Assembly: GCA_018716975.1 (NCBI GenBank)
Contig: DVJE01000036.1
Location: 82,448-146,447 of the forward strand
Direction of reading: 5' to 3'
Source: Candidatus Gallacutalibacter stercoravium
GTDB lineage: Bacteria > Bacillota > Clostridia > Oscillospirales > Acutalibacteraceae
Length of the DNA: 64,000 nt
Positions 18,466 through 27,746 of this stretch are shown piece by piece. The position numbers and the translations under genes were made by a program. Within the stretch, counting starts at the first letter, position 1. Every line of letters starts with the position of its first letter. The notes beneath the pieces are model-generated. The model saw only the letters and a program-made list of their open reading frames with translations. It did not search any database and was not told where the DNA came from.

Positions 18466-20148
18466 TTAAGATTGGCGCTCGTCCGCCTTGCGGATAACGT
18501 TGCGTTGAATCTTACCGCTGATGGTTTTGGGCAGCTCGCTTACAAATTCCACAATGCGAGGGTATTTATACGGGGCAGTAACCCGTTTTACATGGTTTTG
18601 CAGCTCTTTTTTCAGCGCTTCGCTGGCTTCAAATCCCCGGGCTAACACAATCGTTGCTTTTACCACTTGGCCACGCACCGGATCAGGGGCTGCGGTAACA
18701 GCGCACTCCAACACGCTGGGGTGCTCCAAAAGAGCGCTTTCCACTTCAAAAGGCCCAATACGATAGCCGGAACATTTGATAACGTCGTCATTGCGCCCTA
18801 CAAACCAATAGTAGCCGTCGGCATCCCGCCAGGCGGTATCGCCGGTGTTGTACATGCCGTCATGCCAGCTGCGCCGTGTAACCTCTTCGTCGCGGTAATA
18901 TCCACGGAACATACCCACCGGGCCGTGGGTGCCTGCGTTGCGGATGACAATAGAGCCCACCACGCCGTCTTCCACGGATTCGCCGTTTTCGTCCACCAAA
19001 TCCAAATCAAAGCAGGGGTTGGGTTTGCCCATAGAACCGGGCCGAACCGGGAAGAAACCGTAGTTTGCCAGCAGAACCGGGGTTTCGGTTTGGCCAAAGC
19101 CCTCGTTTAAAGCTAAGCCGGTCAGTTCTTTAATTTTATGATATACTTCTGGGTTCAACGGTTCGCCGGCTACACCCGCATGTTTGATAAAGCTTAAGTC
19201 GTACCCGGACAGATCTTCTTTAATCAAAAAGCGATAGATTGTGGCCGGGGCGCAAAAGGTAGTGGGGTGCAGGCGCAAAATAGCCTCCAGCATATCGTGT
19301 GAGTGGAACTTTTCGGTGTCATAAGCGCCGATGGCGGCGCCGCAAATCCATTGCCCATAGATTTTGCCCCAAGCAAATTTTGCCCAGCCGGAATCGCTTT
19401 GGGTCATGTGCACGGTGTTTTCTTGCACATGCTGCCAAAAACGGGCGGTGGTAATATGCCCTAAGGGGAAAGTAAAGTCGTGCCACACCATTTTGGGCAT
19501 ACCGGTCGTGCCGGAAGAAAAATAAATGAGCATGCAGTCGTCGTTTGTTGTGGCGTCCTTACCGGTGGGGCGCTGCCACTGAATATCCTGGCGGTAGAGT
19601 TCATCGCTATAATTCAAAAATCCATGTTCGGCATAAGAACACGGCCCCAAAGTTGCCACAATCGGGCGTTGGTTACAGGCCGGTAACGCGTTTATAATGT
19701 GCCCCACGATTTCTTCATCCGCCACGCTGACAATCATTTTTACATCTGCGGCGTTGCAGCGGTAAGATATATCCTTAGGCGTCAATTGATAAGTAGCGGG
19801 AATACACACAGCGCCCAGTTTGCACAACCCCACCATAGAAAACCAGACTTCGGGCCGCTGCTTTAAAATTAACATCACTACGTCGCCTTTTTTGATGCCG
19901 TGGCTTTGAAAGAAATTAGCAGCCTGGTTGCTGATGCGGCTGACATCTGCAAAGGTATAAGAGCGCATATTGGCGGCGTCATCCGTCCATAGCAAAGCTA
20001 GCTTGTCCGGCTCGACTCGGGCCCATTCATCTACCACATCGTAGCCGAAATTAAAGCATTCCGGCACGTTGATGGTAAAATTACGGCAAAAATCCTCGTA
20101 GCTGTCAAATTCGAGGTTTGGGCAAAAGCGTTTCAGTATATAATCCAT
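18466..20148 (-). CDS. AMP-forming acyl-CoA synthetase
   Basis: An adenylate-forming ligase of the acetyl-/medium-chain acyl-CoA synthetase group. The P-loop-like motif is YFSSGTTGMPKMVWH; further core motifs are NEGFGQTETP, YNTGDTAWRDADGYYWFVGRNDDVIKCSGYRIGPFEVE and the C-terminal catalytic lysine in KTISGKIQRNVIR. The 560-residue length is normal. The acid used is not evident; the N-terminus resembles benzoate/medium-chain ligases more than canonical Acs. It lies 13 bp downstream of an XRE-cupin regulator, which probably controls it. Confidence 0.88.
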   Translation of the reverse strand: MDYILKRFCPNLEFDSYEDFCRNFTINVPECFNFGYDVVDEWARVEPDKLALLWTDDAANMRSYTFADVSRISNQAANFFQSHGIKKGDVVMLILKQRPEVWFSMVGLCKLGAVCIPATYQLTPKDISYRCNAADVKMIVSVADEEIVGHIINALPACNQRPIVATLGPCSYAEHGFLNYSDELYRQDIQWQRPTGKDATTNDDCMLIYFSSGTTGMPKMVWHDFTFPLGHITTARFWQHVQENTVHMTQSDSGWAKFAWGKIYGQWICGAAIGAYDTEKFHSHDMLEAILRLHPTTFCAPATIYRFLIKEDLSGYDLSFIKHAGVAGEPLNPEVYHKIKELTGLALNEGFGQTETPVLLANYGFFPVRPGSMGKPNPCFDLDLVDENGESVEDGVVGSIVIRNAGTHGPVGMFRGYYRDEEVTRRSWHDGMYNTGDTAWRDADGYYWFVGRNDDVIKCSGYRIGPFEVESALLEHPSVLECAVTAAPDPVRGQVVKATIVLARGFEASEALKKELQNHVKRVTAPYKYPRIVEFVSELPKTISGKIQRNVIRKADERQS

Positions 20149-20161
20149 GACGTATCCCCTC

Positions 20162-20707
20162 TTATTCTTTGATAACGGTTAAAAACATGGCCGGGCCGTC
20201 TACCGCCCGCTGCCCATGGGGGAGCTGCGGGTTAAAATAAATGCAATCCCCTTCAGACAAAATATGGTCCCTGCCGTTTATGGTAACGCATACTTGACCG
20301 GAAAGAACATAGTTAAATTCCTGCCCGGTGTGCATTACAGGCTCTTGAGCGGGATCGGAAGGGGAAAGCTTGATCAGCAGCGGCTGCATTTCGCGGCCGA
20401 TGAAATTATGGGCTAGGCTAGTGCAGGCATAACCATACCGCGCAATGCCGGGGGCGCGCCCCTTGCGGGTGATAAAGTATGTGTCCATTTTAGGGGCCTC
20501 GCCGGTTATCAGCTCGGTAAAATCAATCTGCAAAATACCGGCAATGTCATATAGGGTGCTGATGGGGATATCGGCTTCACCGTTTTCATACTTTACATAG
20601 GTATCTAAGGAGATGCCCAACCGATCTGCCATTTCAAGCTGGCTGATTTCTAAAATCTCTCTTAATTCCCGCATTCTATGGGGAATTTCCATTAAATCTT
20701 TATGCAT
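20162..20707 (-). CDS. XRE-family regulator with C-terminal cupin domain
   Basis: A 181-residue helix-turn-helix (about 10-65; ISQLEMADRLGISLDTYVKYENG) plus cupin (about 105-178; HTGQEFNYVLSGQVCVTINGRDHILSEGDCIYFNPQLPHG) regulator. This architecture is typical of regulators paired with AMP-ligase or polyamine genes. It lies immediately upstream of the acyl-CoA ligase on the same strand and probably autoregulates the pair in response to a small carboxylate; that role is inferred. Confidence 0.88.
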   Translation of the reverse strand: MHKDLMEIPHRMRELREILEISQLEMADRLGISLDTYVKYENGEADIPISTLYDIAGILQIDFTELITGEAPKMDTYFITRKGRAPGIARYGYACTSLAHNFIGREMQPLLIKLSPSDPAQEPVMHTGQEFNYVLSGQVCVTINGRDHILSEGDCIYFNPQLPHGQRAVDGPAMFLTVIKE

Positions 20708-20807
20708 AAATGCACAACCTTTCTATACCCGGCTCTTTTAGCGCCGGATGTTGTTAAGCCTTTTAAACCGCCGTCTGGGCGAAGCTAAATTGGCAAACGA
20801 GAGGACG

Positions 20808-21335
20808 CTAAAACTTTACAATTACGCCCTCTTGGCGGGGCTTGGGCGCCGGCAAACCTTCTGCGCTGTAGCCCAAAATGCAGGAGCCAACGCTGATGTG
20901 ATCTGCGGGAATATGCAGGCGCTGCTTCAGAGCTTCCCATTCCGGCGAGGCGAACACATCGTTTACGCAGTGAATCCAGCAGGAGCCGATACCCAAGGAA
21001 GCCGCGGCTAAAAACATATTTTCCATCGCCAAACTGGCGTCGCACTGGGGCGCAATGGCGTCTTTTTTAGCACTAACCAGTACAATGGTGGGCGCGCCAT
21101 AGAAGGGATCAAAATCATCATCCTTGTGCAGCGCCCGCCGGCAGGTTTGCAAAAACCAAGAGCGCACTTCGCTATCCTGTATTACGGTAAAACGCCAAGG
21201 CTGTTCGTTCATGGCGCTGGGCGCGTAACAGCCCGCCTCTAAAATGGCGTCAAGGTCGCTAGCGGGGATCTGCCGCGCCTCGTAGTTGCGGATGCTGCGC
21301 CGTTGGCGTATGAGATTTAACATTTCGTTGCTCAT
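20808..21335 (-). CDS. Nitroreductase family protein
   Basis: An FMN-dependent NAD(P)H oxidoreductase of 175 residues. Typical segments are IRQRRSIRNYEARQIP, GCYAPSAMNEQPWRFTVI, DASLAMENMFLAAASLGIGSCWI and the late GYSAEGLPAPKPR. The electron acceptor cannot be predicted. An SD-like AAGG lies upstream of the ATG. It is followed by the XRE-cupin gene about 100 bp downstream. Confidence 0.9.
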   Translation of the reverse strand: MSNEMLNLIRQRRSIRNYEARQIPASDLDAILEAGCYAPSAMNEQPWRFTVIQDSEVRSWFLQTCRRALHKDDDFDPFYGAPTIVLVSAKKDAIAPQCDASLAMENMFLAAASLGIGSCWIHCVNDVFASPEWEALKQRLHIPADHISVGSCILGYSAEGLPAPKPRQEGVIVKF

Positions 21336-21361
21336 AAGGTGACTATCCTTTCATGTAGCGT

Positions 21362-23029
21362 TTAGTTGCCTTGCGCACATTGTGCCAGCTCGCGGTTGAC
21401 TTGTTCGCGCAGCGACAAAATAAATTCATCAGAATGGGGGTATTGAGAAAAGGTTACCGGCCCGCCGGCTAACTTTTCAATTAAAGATATCACGTGTGCG
21501 CGGCCCTTGCGTTGAGCCAGCAGGGAGAATGCCCGCAAATCGGCCAACAGTTCGTCAAACACCATCAAACGGATGGATTCCTCCGGCATACCGCCGGGGC
21601 CGGGGTAAACCACAAAAGGATCGCCTGCCGGCACAGCCAAACCGCCGTCTGTAACCTCATAGGGGTTGATATGCTCCAAAGATTGCATGGTATTGTAAAA
21701 ATTAAAGCCCCAGTGCAAAAAGCCGGCGATTTGATAAAGAAAGAGCTGTACGCCCAATATGCGGTTGCGCGCTGAAGGCATAGCGATAAAGCGGTTGCTT
21801 ACATTGCGGGTTTGGCCGCAGCAATAGTAGCACCACAAATTAGGCACCTGATGCTGCAAAAAGGGTTCAATATGATCGGTTGCCGGAACCGGATTTTGCA
21901 CCACGCCCTGCTCGTAAAAATCAAAATTCGATAAGGCGTCGATAATGGGAAAACTTTCTAAATACGGAGCCACCACTTGTTTGGCGGCAAGGTAACTGTC
22001 TAGATGCTCTAAAGAGGGTTCGTCTGAAATATGAAAAAACGTTTCTTTTTCAATGCCCAAGGCGCAAAGCTGTTCGGTTAAAGCTGGCAAAAAGGCCCGC
22101 AAAAACGCCTCATAGGCGCCGCCTGTGGCCGGCGTATCCCAACCGAAAATCCGTTTTTCCACCCCGTCCACATTGCAAACAATTTTCGGCGCGCAGCGGG
22201 CGCCCCATTGGGTGAACAGATGAGAAATTTCAAAATAACGGATCCCAACCGACCGGCACAGCTTGACCCAACGCTTTAGCTTATCGAAGCCAACGATATA
22301 GGCGCCGTTACACAGAGAGATATCTACCAGCTGCACGGTGGTTCGTTCCCCGCCAACAGCGGTATCCAACGGCGGAGTAAACACCGGAGTGAGAATAGAG
22401 TTGACGCCGCGCTTTACAGCAACGCGCAAGAATTGTTCAATAATTGCCCAGTGCTCCTCTGAGAAAGCAGGCACATGGTAATAATCAGCCAAACAATCGG
22501 TATGAAACCATTCGGTGTGTATAAGCTCTTGCGCAGGCAGCAAAACATTTAAAATTTCTATCTGGGCGGTATAAGAACCCAGCGCCGCGCCTTCTTCGTC
22601 GGTAAAAGATACCGTAATGGGAAAACATCCCACAGGCGCGTCGGCAGAGATTTCTACATCGATCCACACGCTTTTCCATTGCCCAGGCGCCAAATATACC
22701 TCTTGCCCGCGCAACAAAGGACGTAGCAAGTCGGGGTACAATCCGGGCTGGGTGCGCAGGTAGTTTTCGTCTGGATTAACGGGTGCGGGGTAGGCCGCAG
22801 GCACATTTTCTACTTGCCTAACGCGCACTAGGTGCGCAATAGGGGAAGAAACATCAACTTGAACCACACGCCGGTTTTGGCCTTGGCCGAAAATGGCCGC
22901 TTGAAAAGAAACGGTTTCACCCAGCAGTGCAGTCAACATGAGATCGTTTTGTACCGGAGGAGGTGCATCGGGAAAGACCTTCACCAGAGAGCTGAGCAGG
23001 CCGCCCGGTAATTTTTGGAGTGACGCCAT
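21362..23029 (-). CDS. DUF4091 (glycoside hydrolase-like) protein
   Basis: A 555-residue protein with an N-terminal beta-sandwich and a C-terminal DUF4091 catalytic-like TIM barrel (related to GH123). Visible features are EWFHTDCLADYYHVPAFSEEHW, FHISDEPSLEHLDSY with acidic residues suited to catalysis, CYYCCGQTRNVSNRFIAMP and GFLHWGFNFYNT. There is no signal peptide, so it is probably cytoplasmic and acts on imported amino sugars or oligosaccharides. No sugar transporter gene is adjacent. Confidence 0.8.
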   Translation of the reverse strand: MASLQKLPGGLLSSLVKVFPDAPPPVQNDLMLTALLGETVSFQAAIFGQGQNRRVVQVDVSSPIAHLVRVRQVENVPAAYPAPVNPDENYLRTQPGLYPDLLRPLLRGQEVYLAPGQWKSVWIDVEISADAPVGCFPITVSFTDEEGAALGSYTAQIEILNVLLPAQELIHTEWFHTDCLADYYHVPAFSEEHWAIIEQFLRVAVKRGVNSILTPVFTPPLDTAVGGERTTVQLVDISLCNGAYIVGFDKLKRWVKLCRSVGIRYFEISHLFTQWGARCAPKIVCNVDGVEKRIFGWDTPATGGAYEAFLRAFLPALTEQLCALGIEKETFFHISDEPSLEHLDSYLAAKQVVAPYLESFPIIDALSNFDFYEQGVVQNPVPATDHIEPFLQHQVPNLWCYYCCGQTRNVSNRFIAMPSARNRILGVQLFLYQIAGFLHWGFNFYNTMQSLEHINPYEVTDGGLAVPAGDPFVVYPGPGGMPEESIRLMVFDELLADLRAFSLLAQRKGRAHVISLIEKLAGGPVTFSQYPHSDEFILSLREQVNRELAQCAQGN

Positions 23030-23207
23030 TTGCTTTCGCCTTCTTTCTCAATTCGTAATGGGAGGAGAATATGCGGCAATTACGATTATTGTACTACTTT
23101 CCATACATGCGGCGCAATAAATTAACGGGAAAAAGCCCATAGATTTTGAACGTTTCATCAGTTCTTGCAAATTCCGAAAGCCTGTTTCTACATCTACGGC
23201 TCATAGA

Positions 23208-23236
23208 TTGACAAGAAACAGCAGCGCTGTTATAAT
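23208..23236 (+). promoter_or_regulatory. Consensus promoter of the thi operon
   Basis: TTGACA (23208-23213) and TATAAT (23231-23236), exact 17-bp spacer, directly ahead of the TPP riboswitch. Confidence 0.88.
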
Positions 23237-23262
23237 ACAAACGGATTTTACAACAAAATAAA

Positions 23263-23347
23263 CCGGGGAGCTTGCATAACAGGCTGAGAGGAAGTTACCG
23301 CCACTTCGACCCGATAACCTGATTTGGGTAATGCCAACGTAGGGAGG
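23263..23347 (+). promoter_or_regulatory. TPP (thi-box) riboswitch
   Basis: The thi-box core is present in order: CCGGGGAGC, GGCTGAGAGG, the P3 region, then ACCCGATAACCTGATTTGGG, TAATGCCAACGTAGGGA. It binds thiamin pyrophosphate and would shut down the downstream thiW-thiM-thiE-HAD-thiD genes when the cofactor is plentiful. Confidence 0.96.
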
Positions 23348-23456
23348 ATTGTTGCTTTTTCGCAACCTAGAAGCTGTATGTGTTTGGGTATGCCCTAATT
23401 GGGGTATACCCTTGTTTATTAAAAGCGATAGGGCGGAAAAGAAAGGACTGTTTGTT

Positions 23457-23960
23457 GTGAATCATCAAATAAAAAAGCTGGCATGCGCCGGATTACTGGT
23501 GGCGCTGGGGGTGGTTTGCTCAGCGTTTTATATCCCGATAGGCGCTTCCAAATGCTTTCCGGTGCAACACATGGTGAATGTGCTGGCGGGTGTGCTGTTG
23601 GGGCCCGCCTATAGTGTGGGGATGGCCTTTGCTACCTCGCTGATTCGGGTGCTTACCGGCACCGGCAGTTTGCTGGCTTTTCCCGGCAGTATGGTGGGGG
23701 CGCTACTGTGCGGATTGCTTTACCGTTTTACACAAAAGTTGCCTTTGGCCTTTGTAGGTGAAGTTTTCGGCACAGGTGTGTTAGGCGCTTTAGCGGCTTA
23801 CCCGCTGGCCACGTTGGTGTTGGGGCAAGAGGCGGCGCTTTTTGCCTATGTTTTGCCCTTTGCCGTTAGTTCGCTGGGGGGCTCGGTGCTTTCGGTGGTT
23901 TTTCTTTATGCGCTCAAACGCACAAAAGCGTTTTCTGTCATTCAGTCTTTACTTCGTTGA
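23457..23960 (+). CDS. thiW: ThiW, thiazole-uptake S component of an ECF transporter
   Basis: A 167-residue membrane protein with five or six hydrophobic segments (GLLVALGVVCSAFYIPIG, HMVNVLAGVLLGPAYSVGMAFATSLIRV). ThiW is the substrate-binding S component for the hydroxyethylthiazole moiety and works with a shared ECF energising module encoded elsewhere. The GTG start at 23457 is 9 nt from GAAAGGA; the frame opens earlier but that part lies next to the riboswitch and lacks an SD. First gene of the TPP-controlled operon. Confidence 0.9.
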   Translation: MNHQIKKLACAGLLVALGVVCSAFYIPIGASKCFPVQHMVNVLAGVLLGPAYSVGMAFATSLIRVLTGTGSLLAFPGSMVGALLCGLLYRFTQKLPLAFVGEVFGTGVLGALAAYPLATLVLGQEAALFAYVLPFAVSSLGGSVLSVVFLYALKRTKAFSVIQSLLR

Positions 23961-23987
23961 AGTGACCGGGAAAGGAAGTGAGAAAGA

Positions 23988-24833
23988 ATGGCCTGGCAAC
24001 CGGATTTACAACAAATCGCAGCGGTGCTAGGATGCACCCGTTCGCGCGCGCCGTTGGTGCACGCGATTACCAACCAAATTACGATGAACGATTGCGCCAA
24101 CGTGGTGTTGTCTGTGGGGGCCGGCGTGGTAATGGCGTCTTCTGTGCGCGAGGTGGAAGAGGTAGCCGGTTTGGCTGATGCCTTGGTGCTGAACACAGGC
24201 AACCCGGGAACGGATACGCTGCAGGCTATGCGGCTAGCGGGCAGGGCCGCCAACCGCAAAGGTATCCCGGTGGTACTGGATCCCGTGGGCGCCGGATCGT
24301 CGCGCAGCCGCACAGCGCTTATCAGGCAGCTGTTGCAGGAGCTTTCCATTTCCGTGTTGCGGGGCAACGCTTCGGAATTGCGGGTGTTGGCGGGGGAGAA
24401 TATTTCTTCACGCGGTGTAGACGTAAGCGTGCAAGATACTGCGTGGACGGATATGCGCCTGCGCATGGATGAAGCGCGTGCCCTTGCCCAAAGAACCAAA
24501 GCAATTGTGGTGATGACGGGTAAGGCCGACTTTATCACCGATGGAGACAAAGCCTGTTTACTTTATAATGGGCATGAAATGTTATCTCGTATTACGGGAT
24601 CCGGCTGTATGCTCTCTGCCCTAACAGGCGCTTATTGCGCGGCGCAACCGCAGCGTTTGTTTGAGGCTGCTGTAGCGGCTGCGGGCGTCATGGGGTTGGC
24701 CGGGGAGCAGGCGTATTACAAAACACATTGCCAACAGGGCGGTACGGCCAGCTTCCGGTTGCATTTGTTAGACGCTATCAGCCTAATGCGAGAGGATACC
24801 TTACAAAGGGGGCTTAAGCTTGAAGTTCGATAG
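23988..24833 (+). CDS. thiM: Hydroxyethylthiazole kinase
   Basis: ThiM phosphorylates 4-methyl-5-hydroxyethylthiazole for salvage. The 281-residue ribokinase-like protein has PLVHAITNQITMNDCANVVL, VLDPVGAGSSRSR, GNASELRVLAG and the catalytic-loop ITGSGCMLSALTGA. It follows thiW by 27 bp and overlaps thiE by 14 bp. Confidence 0.96.
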   Translation: MAWQPDLQQIAAVLGCTRSRAPLVHAITNQITMNDCANVVLSVGAGVVMASSVREVEEVAGLADALVLNTGNPGTDTLQAMRLAGRAANRKGIPVVLDPVGAGSSRSRTALIRQLLQELSISVLRGNASELRVLAGENISSRGVDVSVQDTAWTDMRLRMDEARALAQRTKAIVVMTGKADFITDGDKACLLYNGHEMLSRITGSGCMLSALTGAYCAAQPQRLFEAAVAAAGVMGLAGEQAYYKTHCQQGGTASFRLHLLDAISLMREDTLQRGLKLEVR

Positions 24834-25458
24834 AGATAGTTTGCTGCTTTATGCGGTTACCGATTCCTCCTGGCTAAAGGGCGGCACTTTGGAAGAAGCG
24901 GTGCGCCAAGCGGTTAGCGGCGGCGCCACGTGCGTGCAGTTGCGAGAAAAACACTTGCCGCCGCAGCAGCTGGAGGAGTTGGCGCGGCGGGTAAAACAGG
25001 TAACCGACGCATACGGTGTTCCGTTAATCATTAATGATTCCGTATCCATAGCCCGCGCAGTGGATGCTGCCGGGGTGCATATCGGCCAGGAGGATTGCAG
25101 CGTTCAAGAAGCGCGGCGTATTTTGGGCCCAGACAAAGTGATTGGGGTATCGGCTAGAAGCGTGCAGCAGGCCCAGTTGGCGCAAAGCCAAGGGGCGAAC
25201 TATTTGGGCGTGGGTGCAGTATTCGGCACCACCACCAAGGCAGACGCCAAACCATTATCGCGGCAAATGCTGCGTGAGATTACCCAGAGCGTAACCATAC
25301 CGGCAGTGGCCATTGGTGGTATTAACGAGTGTAATGTCAAAGAACTGGCCTGCTGTGGGATTGCCGGCGTTGCGGTGGTTTCCGCTTTGTTTGCCCAGCC
25401 GGATATTGTGGCGGCGGCCCACAACCTGCACCAATTGGCGGAGGGAATTGTAAAATGA
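24820..25458 (+). CDS. thiE: Thiamin-phosphate synthase
   Basis: ThiE joins HMP-PP and thiazole phosphate to give thiamin monophosphate. The 212-residue TIM barrel shows CVQLREKHLP, LIINDSVSIARAVDAAGVHIGQEDC, VIGVSARSVQQA, YLGVGAVFGTTTKADAKP and VAIGGINECNV. TTG start behind AAAGGGGG, inside the end of thiM; the stop overlaps the next gene. Confidence 0.96.
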   Translation: MKFDRDSLLLYAVTDSSWLKGGTLEEAVRQAVSGGATCVQLREKHLPPQQLEELARRVKQVTDAYGVPLIINDSVSIARAVDAAGVHIGQEDCSVQEARRILGPDKVIGVSARSVQQAQLAQSQGANYLGVGAVFGTTTKADAKPLSRQMLREITQSVTIPAVAIGGINECNVKELACCGIAGVAVVSALFAQPDIVAAAHNLHQLAEGIVK

Positions 25459-26117
25459 GCTTTCGTTACGCAATTTTTGATATGGATGGAACGCTGCTTG
25501 ATTCCATGCCGGTATGGGATACGGTAGGCGATGTTTTTCTTGAGCGGCATGGATACATAGCGCCTGCGGATTTGGGCGAACGGATGCGGGATATGAGCAT
25601 AGAACAAGCAGCCCGCTACTTTGTTGGCGAACTGGGTGTGAGTATGCCGATCGCGCAAATTATGGAGGAGCTAAACGGGATACCCGACGAACAGTACCGC
25701 TATCATGTGCCCTTAAAGCCCGGCGTTTTGCCTTTTTTACAGATGTTGCACAGCGCAGGCGTGAAAATGTGCGTGGCCACCGCCACCGATGCATCCAGCG
25801 CCCGGCTGGCTTTTCGGCGCCTGGGCGTTTTGGATCTGTTTGAATTTGTGCTTTCGTGCAACGATGTGGGCCGCGGCAAAGATGATCCTTTGCTGTATAA
25901 CACCTGCGCCGGGCGCTTGGGCGCCGCGCCGGAAGATATTGTGATTTTTGAAGATGCGTTATATTGCATCAAAACGGCAAAACAGGCGGGTTTTTATGTA
26001 GTGGGTGTATCCGATCCCTCCAGCGAAGGGGATCAGGCAGAAATCATGGCGCTAAGCGATCGCTTTGTCCGCCGCTTGGATCAAGCGGCGGATTTATGGC
26101 AGAAAAATAATGGATGA
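25455..26117 (+). CDS. HAD-superfamily phosphatase within the thiamin operon
   Basis: A 220-residue subfamily IA HAD hydrolase with motif I FDMDGTLLDSMPVWD, motif II ATATDASSARL and motif III/IV KDDPLLYN...IVIFEDALYCIKTA. It overlaps thiE (ATGA) and precedes thiD by 27 bp, under the TPP riboswitch. No thiL or thiN is seen here. A thiamin-monophosphate or other thiamin-intermediate phosphatase role is therefore plausible, but inferred from context only. Confidence 0.85.
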   Translation: MSFRYAIFDMDGTLLDSMPVWDTVGDVFLERHGYIAPADLGERMRDMSIEQAARYFVGELGVSMPIAQIMEELNGIPDEQYRYHVPLKPGVLPFLQMLHSAGVKMCVATATDASSARLAFRRLGVLDLFEFVLSCNDVGRGKDDPLLYNTCAGRLGAAPEDIVIFEDALYCIKTAKQAGFYVVGVSDPSSEGDQAEIMALSDRFVRRLDQAADLWQKNNG

Positions 26118-26144
26118 TGACCGATATAAAGGAGTGAATAACGG

Positions 26145-26990
26145 TTGAAACGGGTATTAACCATTGCAGGCTCTGATTGCAGCGGCGGTGCCGGCATTCA
26201 GGCGGATTTAAAAACTTTTTCGGCTCACGGCGTGTTTGGCATGAGCGTGATTGTTTCGGTGGTGGCGGAAAACACCAGCCGTGTTATCGATATTCAAGAT
26301 GTAACGCCAGATATGATATTAAAACAGATAGACGCTGTTTATGAGGATATCGGTACGGATGCGGTTAAAATAGGCATGCTTTCGCAGCCGGGCTGCATGA
26401 AAGCGGTAGCCCAAGGTTTGAAAAAATATCGGCCTTCCCATGTGGTCATCGATCCGGTCATGTATGCCAAAAACGGCTGCCCTTTGATGGATCCCGACTC
26501 GGTAGACACCATGATTTCGCTGGTAACCCCTTATGCGGATTTGTTAACCCCCAATATTCCCGAAGCAGAAAAAATAGCGGGAATGACAATAACCAATTTG
26601 CAAGAAATGCGAGAGGCTGCACAAAGGATCTGCGCAATGGGCCCTAAGGCTGTGTTGGTAAAAGGCGGCCATGCGCAAGGGGATGCAGTAGACGTGCTGT
26701 TTGACGGCAAAGAGTTTTATGAATATACGGCGGAAAGAATCCCCACCAAAAACACGCACGGCACGGGATGCACCTACTCCTCGGCCATTGCGTCCAATCT
26801 TGCGCTGGGCTATTCCTTGCAAGAGGCGGTACGGCGTGGCAAAGCTTATGTAACCACAGCGATACGGCATTCCTTGGCATTGGGGAAGGGGTGCGGCCCA
26901 ACCCATCACTTTTATGATGTATACCGGTGCGGATTAAGCGAAGAGTTGAAAGAAAAATCCGGGTTTGAGCAGGAATCCACCGCTTTATAA
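26145..26990 (+). CDS. thiD: HMP/HMP-phosphate kinase
   Basis: ThiD phosphorylates hydroxymethylpyrimidine and its monophosphate. Signature segments in the 281-residue protein are IAGSDCSGGAGIQADLKTFSAHG, VIDPVMYAKNG, LLTPNIPEAE, VLVKGGH and THGTGCTYSSAIAS. TTG start behind AAAGGAG. It completes the salvage route with ThiM and ThiE. A strong hairpin follows. Confidence 0.95.
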   Translation: MKRVLTIAGSDCSGGAGIQADLKTFSAHGVFGMSVIVSVVAENTSRVIDIQDVTPDMILKQIDAVYEDIGTDAVKIGMLSQPGCMKAVAQGLKKYRPSHVVIDPVMYAKNGCPLMDPDSVDTMISLVTPYADLLTPNIPEAEKIAGMTITNLQEMREAAQRICAMGPKAVLVKGGHAQGDAVDVLFDGKEFYEYTAERIPTKNTHGTGCTYSSAIASNLALGYSLQEAVRRGKAYVTTAIRHSLALGKGCGPTHHFYDVYRCGLSEELKEKSGFEQESTAL

Positions 26991-27007
26991 AGTTTGATCT
27001 CGGCTAA

Positions 27008-27046
27008 GGAGCCACATGCACTTTTGTCGCATGTGGCTCCTTGATA
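27008..27046 (+). terminator. Hairpin ending the thi operon
   Basis: Perfect 12-bp stem GGAGCCACATGC (27008-27019) with GCATGTGGCTCC (27029-27040), followed by a weak T-rich tail (TTGATAATCT). Confidence 0.7.
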
Positions 27047-27098
27047 ATCTAGGGCGTATCAGTTGGCGCCGGGGCTAGCTGTTTTTGAGGGTGAGATC

Positions 27099-27305
27099 CT
27101 ATGTGTTGGGAGAATGCCATTTGCTAAGAAGGCGGAATCGCTGGTTTTGTTTTATCGCGCCGGTTACGGTATGCAGCTGTGCGGCCGTATGCACAAAGGT
27201 GTTGTAGCGGTGCAGTTCGCATTGTGTTTCAATAGGGAGCGAAAGAAAAAAGTCGCGGCTGCTTTGGCTGTTGGAAATCAGATCGTGTAAATTTGAATAT
27301 GGCAA
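27099..27305 (-). CDS. Small hypothetical protein
   Basis: A 68-residue minus-strand ORF. TTG 27305 is 6 nt from GGGAGGG on the minus strand, which is a convincing ribosome site. The peptide (NLHDLISNSQSSRDFFLSLP, then FVHTAAQLH) looks like a short conserved clostridial helical protein rather than random sequence, but no function can be given. The overlapping plus-strand ORF at 27063-27290 has no good SD and is treated as shadow. Confidence 0.5.
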   Translation of the reverse strand: MPYSNLHDLISNSQSSRDFFLSLPIETQCELHRYNTFVHTAAQLHTVTGAIKQNQRFRLLSKWHSPNT

Positions 27306-27516
27306 AACTATCCCTCCCGCTATAAGTATGGGCGAAAATACCAATAAATATCCGAATAAAAGCAGAAATATATTTTAGCGAACGGCCCGGCGGTTAGGCG
27401 GTTGCTCTTCATTGTTTTTAGAATGAGCGTTTTATGCCGTTGAAGAGTATTTTCATAAAAATAGAGAAAAATAAAAAAACCGCTTGATCTTATGTGGAAA
27501 GTATAGTAAACTGTCA

Positions 27517-27578
27517 TTAGTTAGTTTTAACTAACTAAAAGTAAATTTTATTTTTCGCACATGGTTAGTTATAACTAA
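27517..27578. promoter_or_regulatory. Two palindromic operator sites (DtxR/iron-box-like)
   Basis: At 27517-27538, TTAGTTAGTT-TT-AACTAACTAA is a perfect palindrome. At 27565-27578, TTAGTTATAACTAA is a second perfect one, with centres 44 bp apart. The half-site resembles DtxR/IdeR/MntR-type operators (TTAGG...CCTAA). The downstream genes DUF2325, DUF3793 and flavodoxin fit an iron-starvation set. The regulator identity is inferred. Confidence 0.6.
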
Positions 27579-27746
27579 TTTATACATTTGGCCCTTCCTA
27601 CCAATATGTTCTGATATAGTGCCAAATGCTTTAAGCCAGGGCCTGTTCGTCTATCGTCGTTATGTGGTGCAGTCATTTGCCGGTAAGAAACAGCGGCGCC
27701 ATAGTGCCGTGATTCAATAAGCCCTAAAGAGTGAAAGGAGATGTAT

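Noticed and set aside
27063..27290. Plus-strand 75-residue ORF after thiD
   Set aside because: No SD and overlapped by a better-supported minus-strand small gene.
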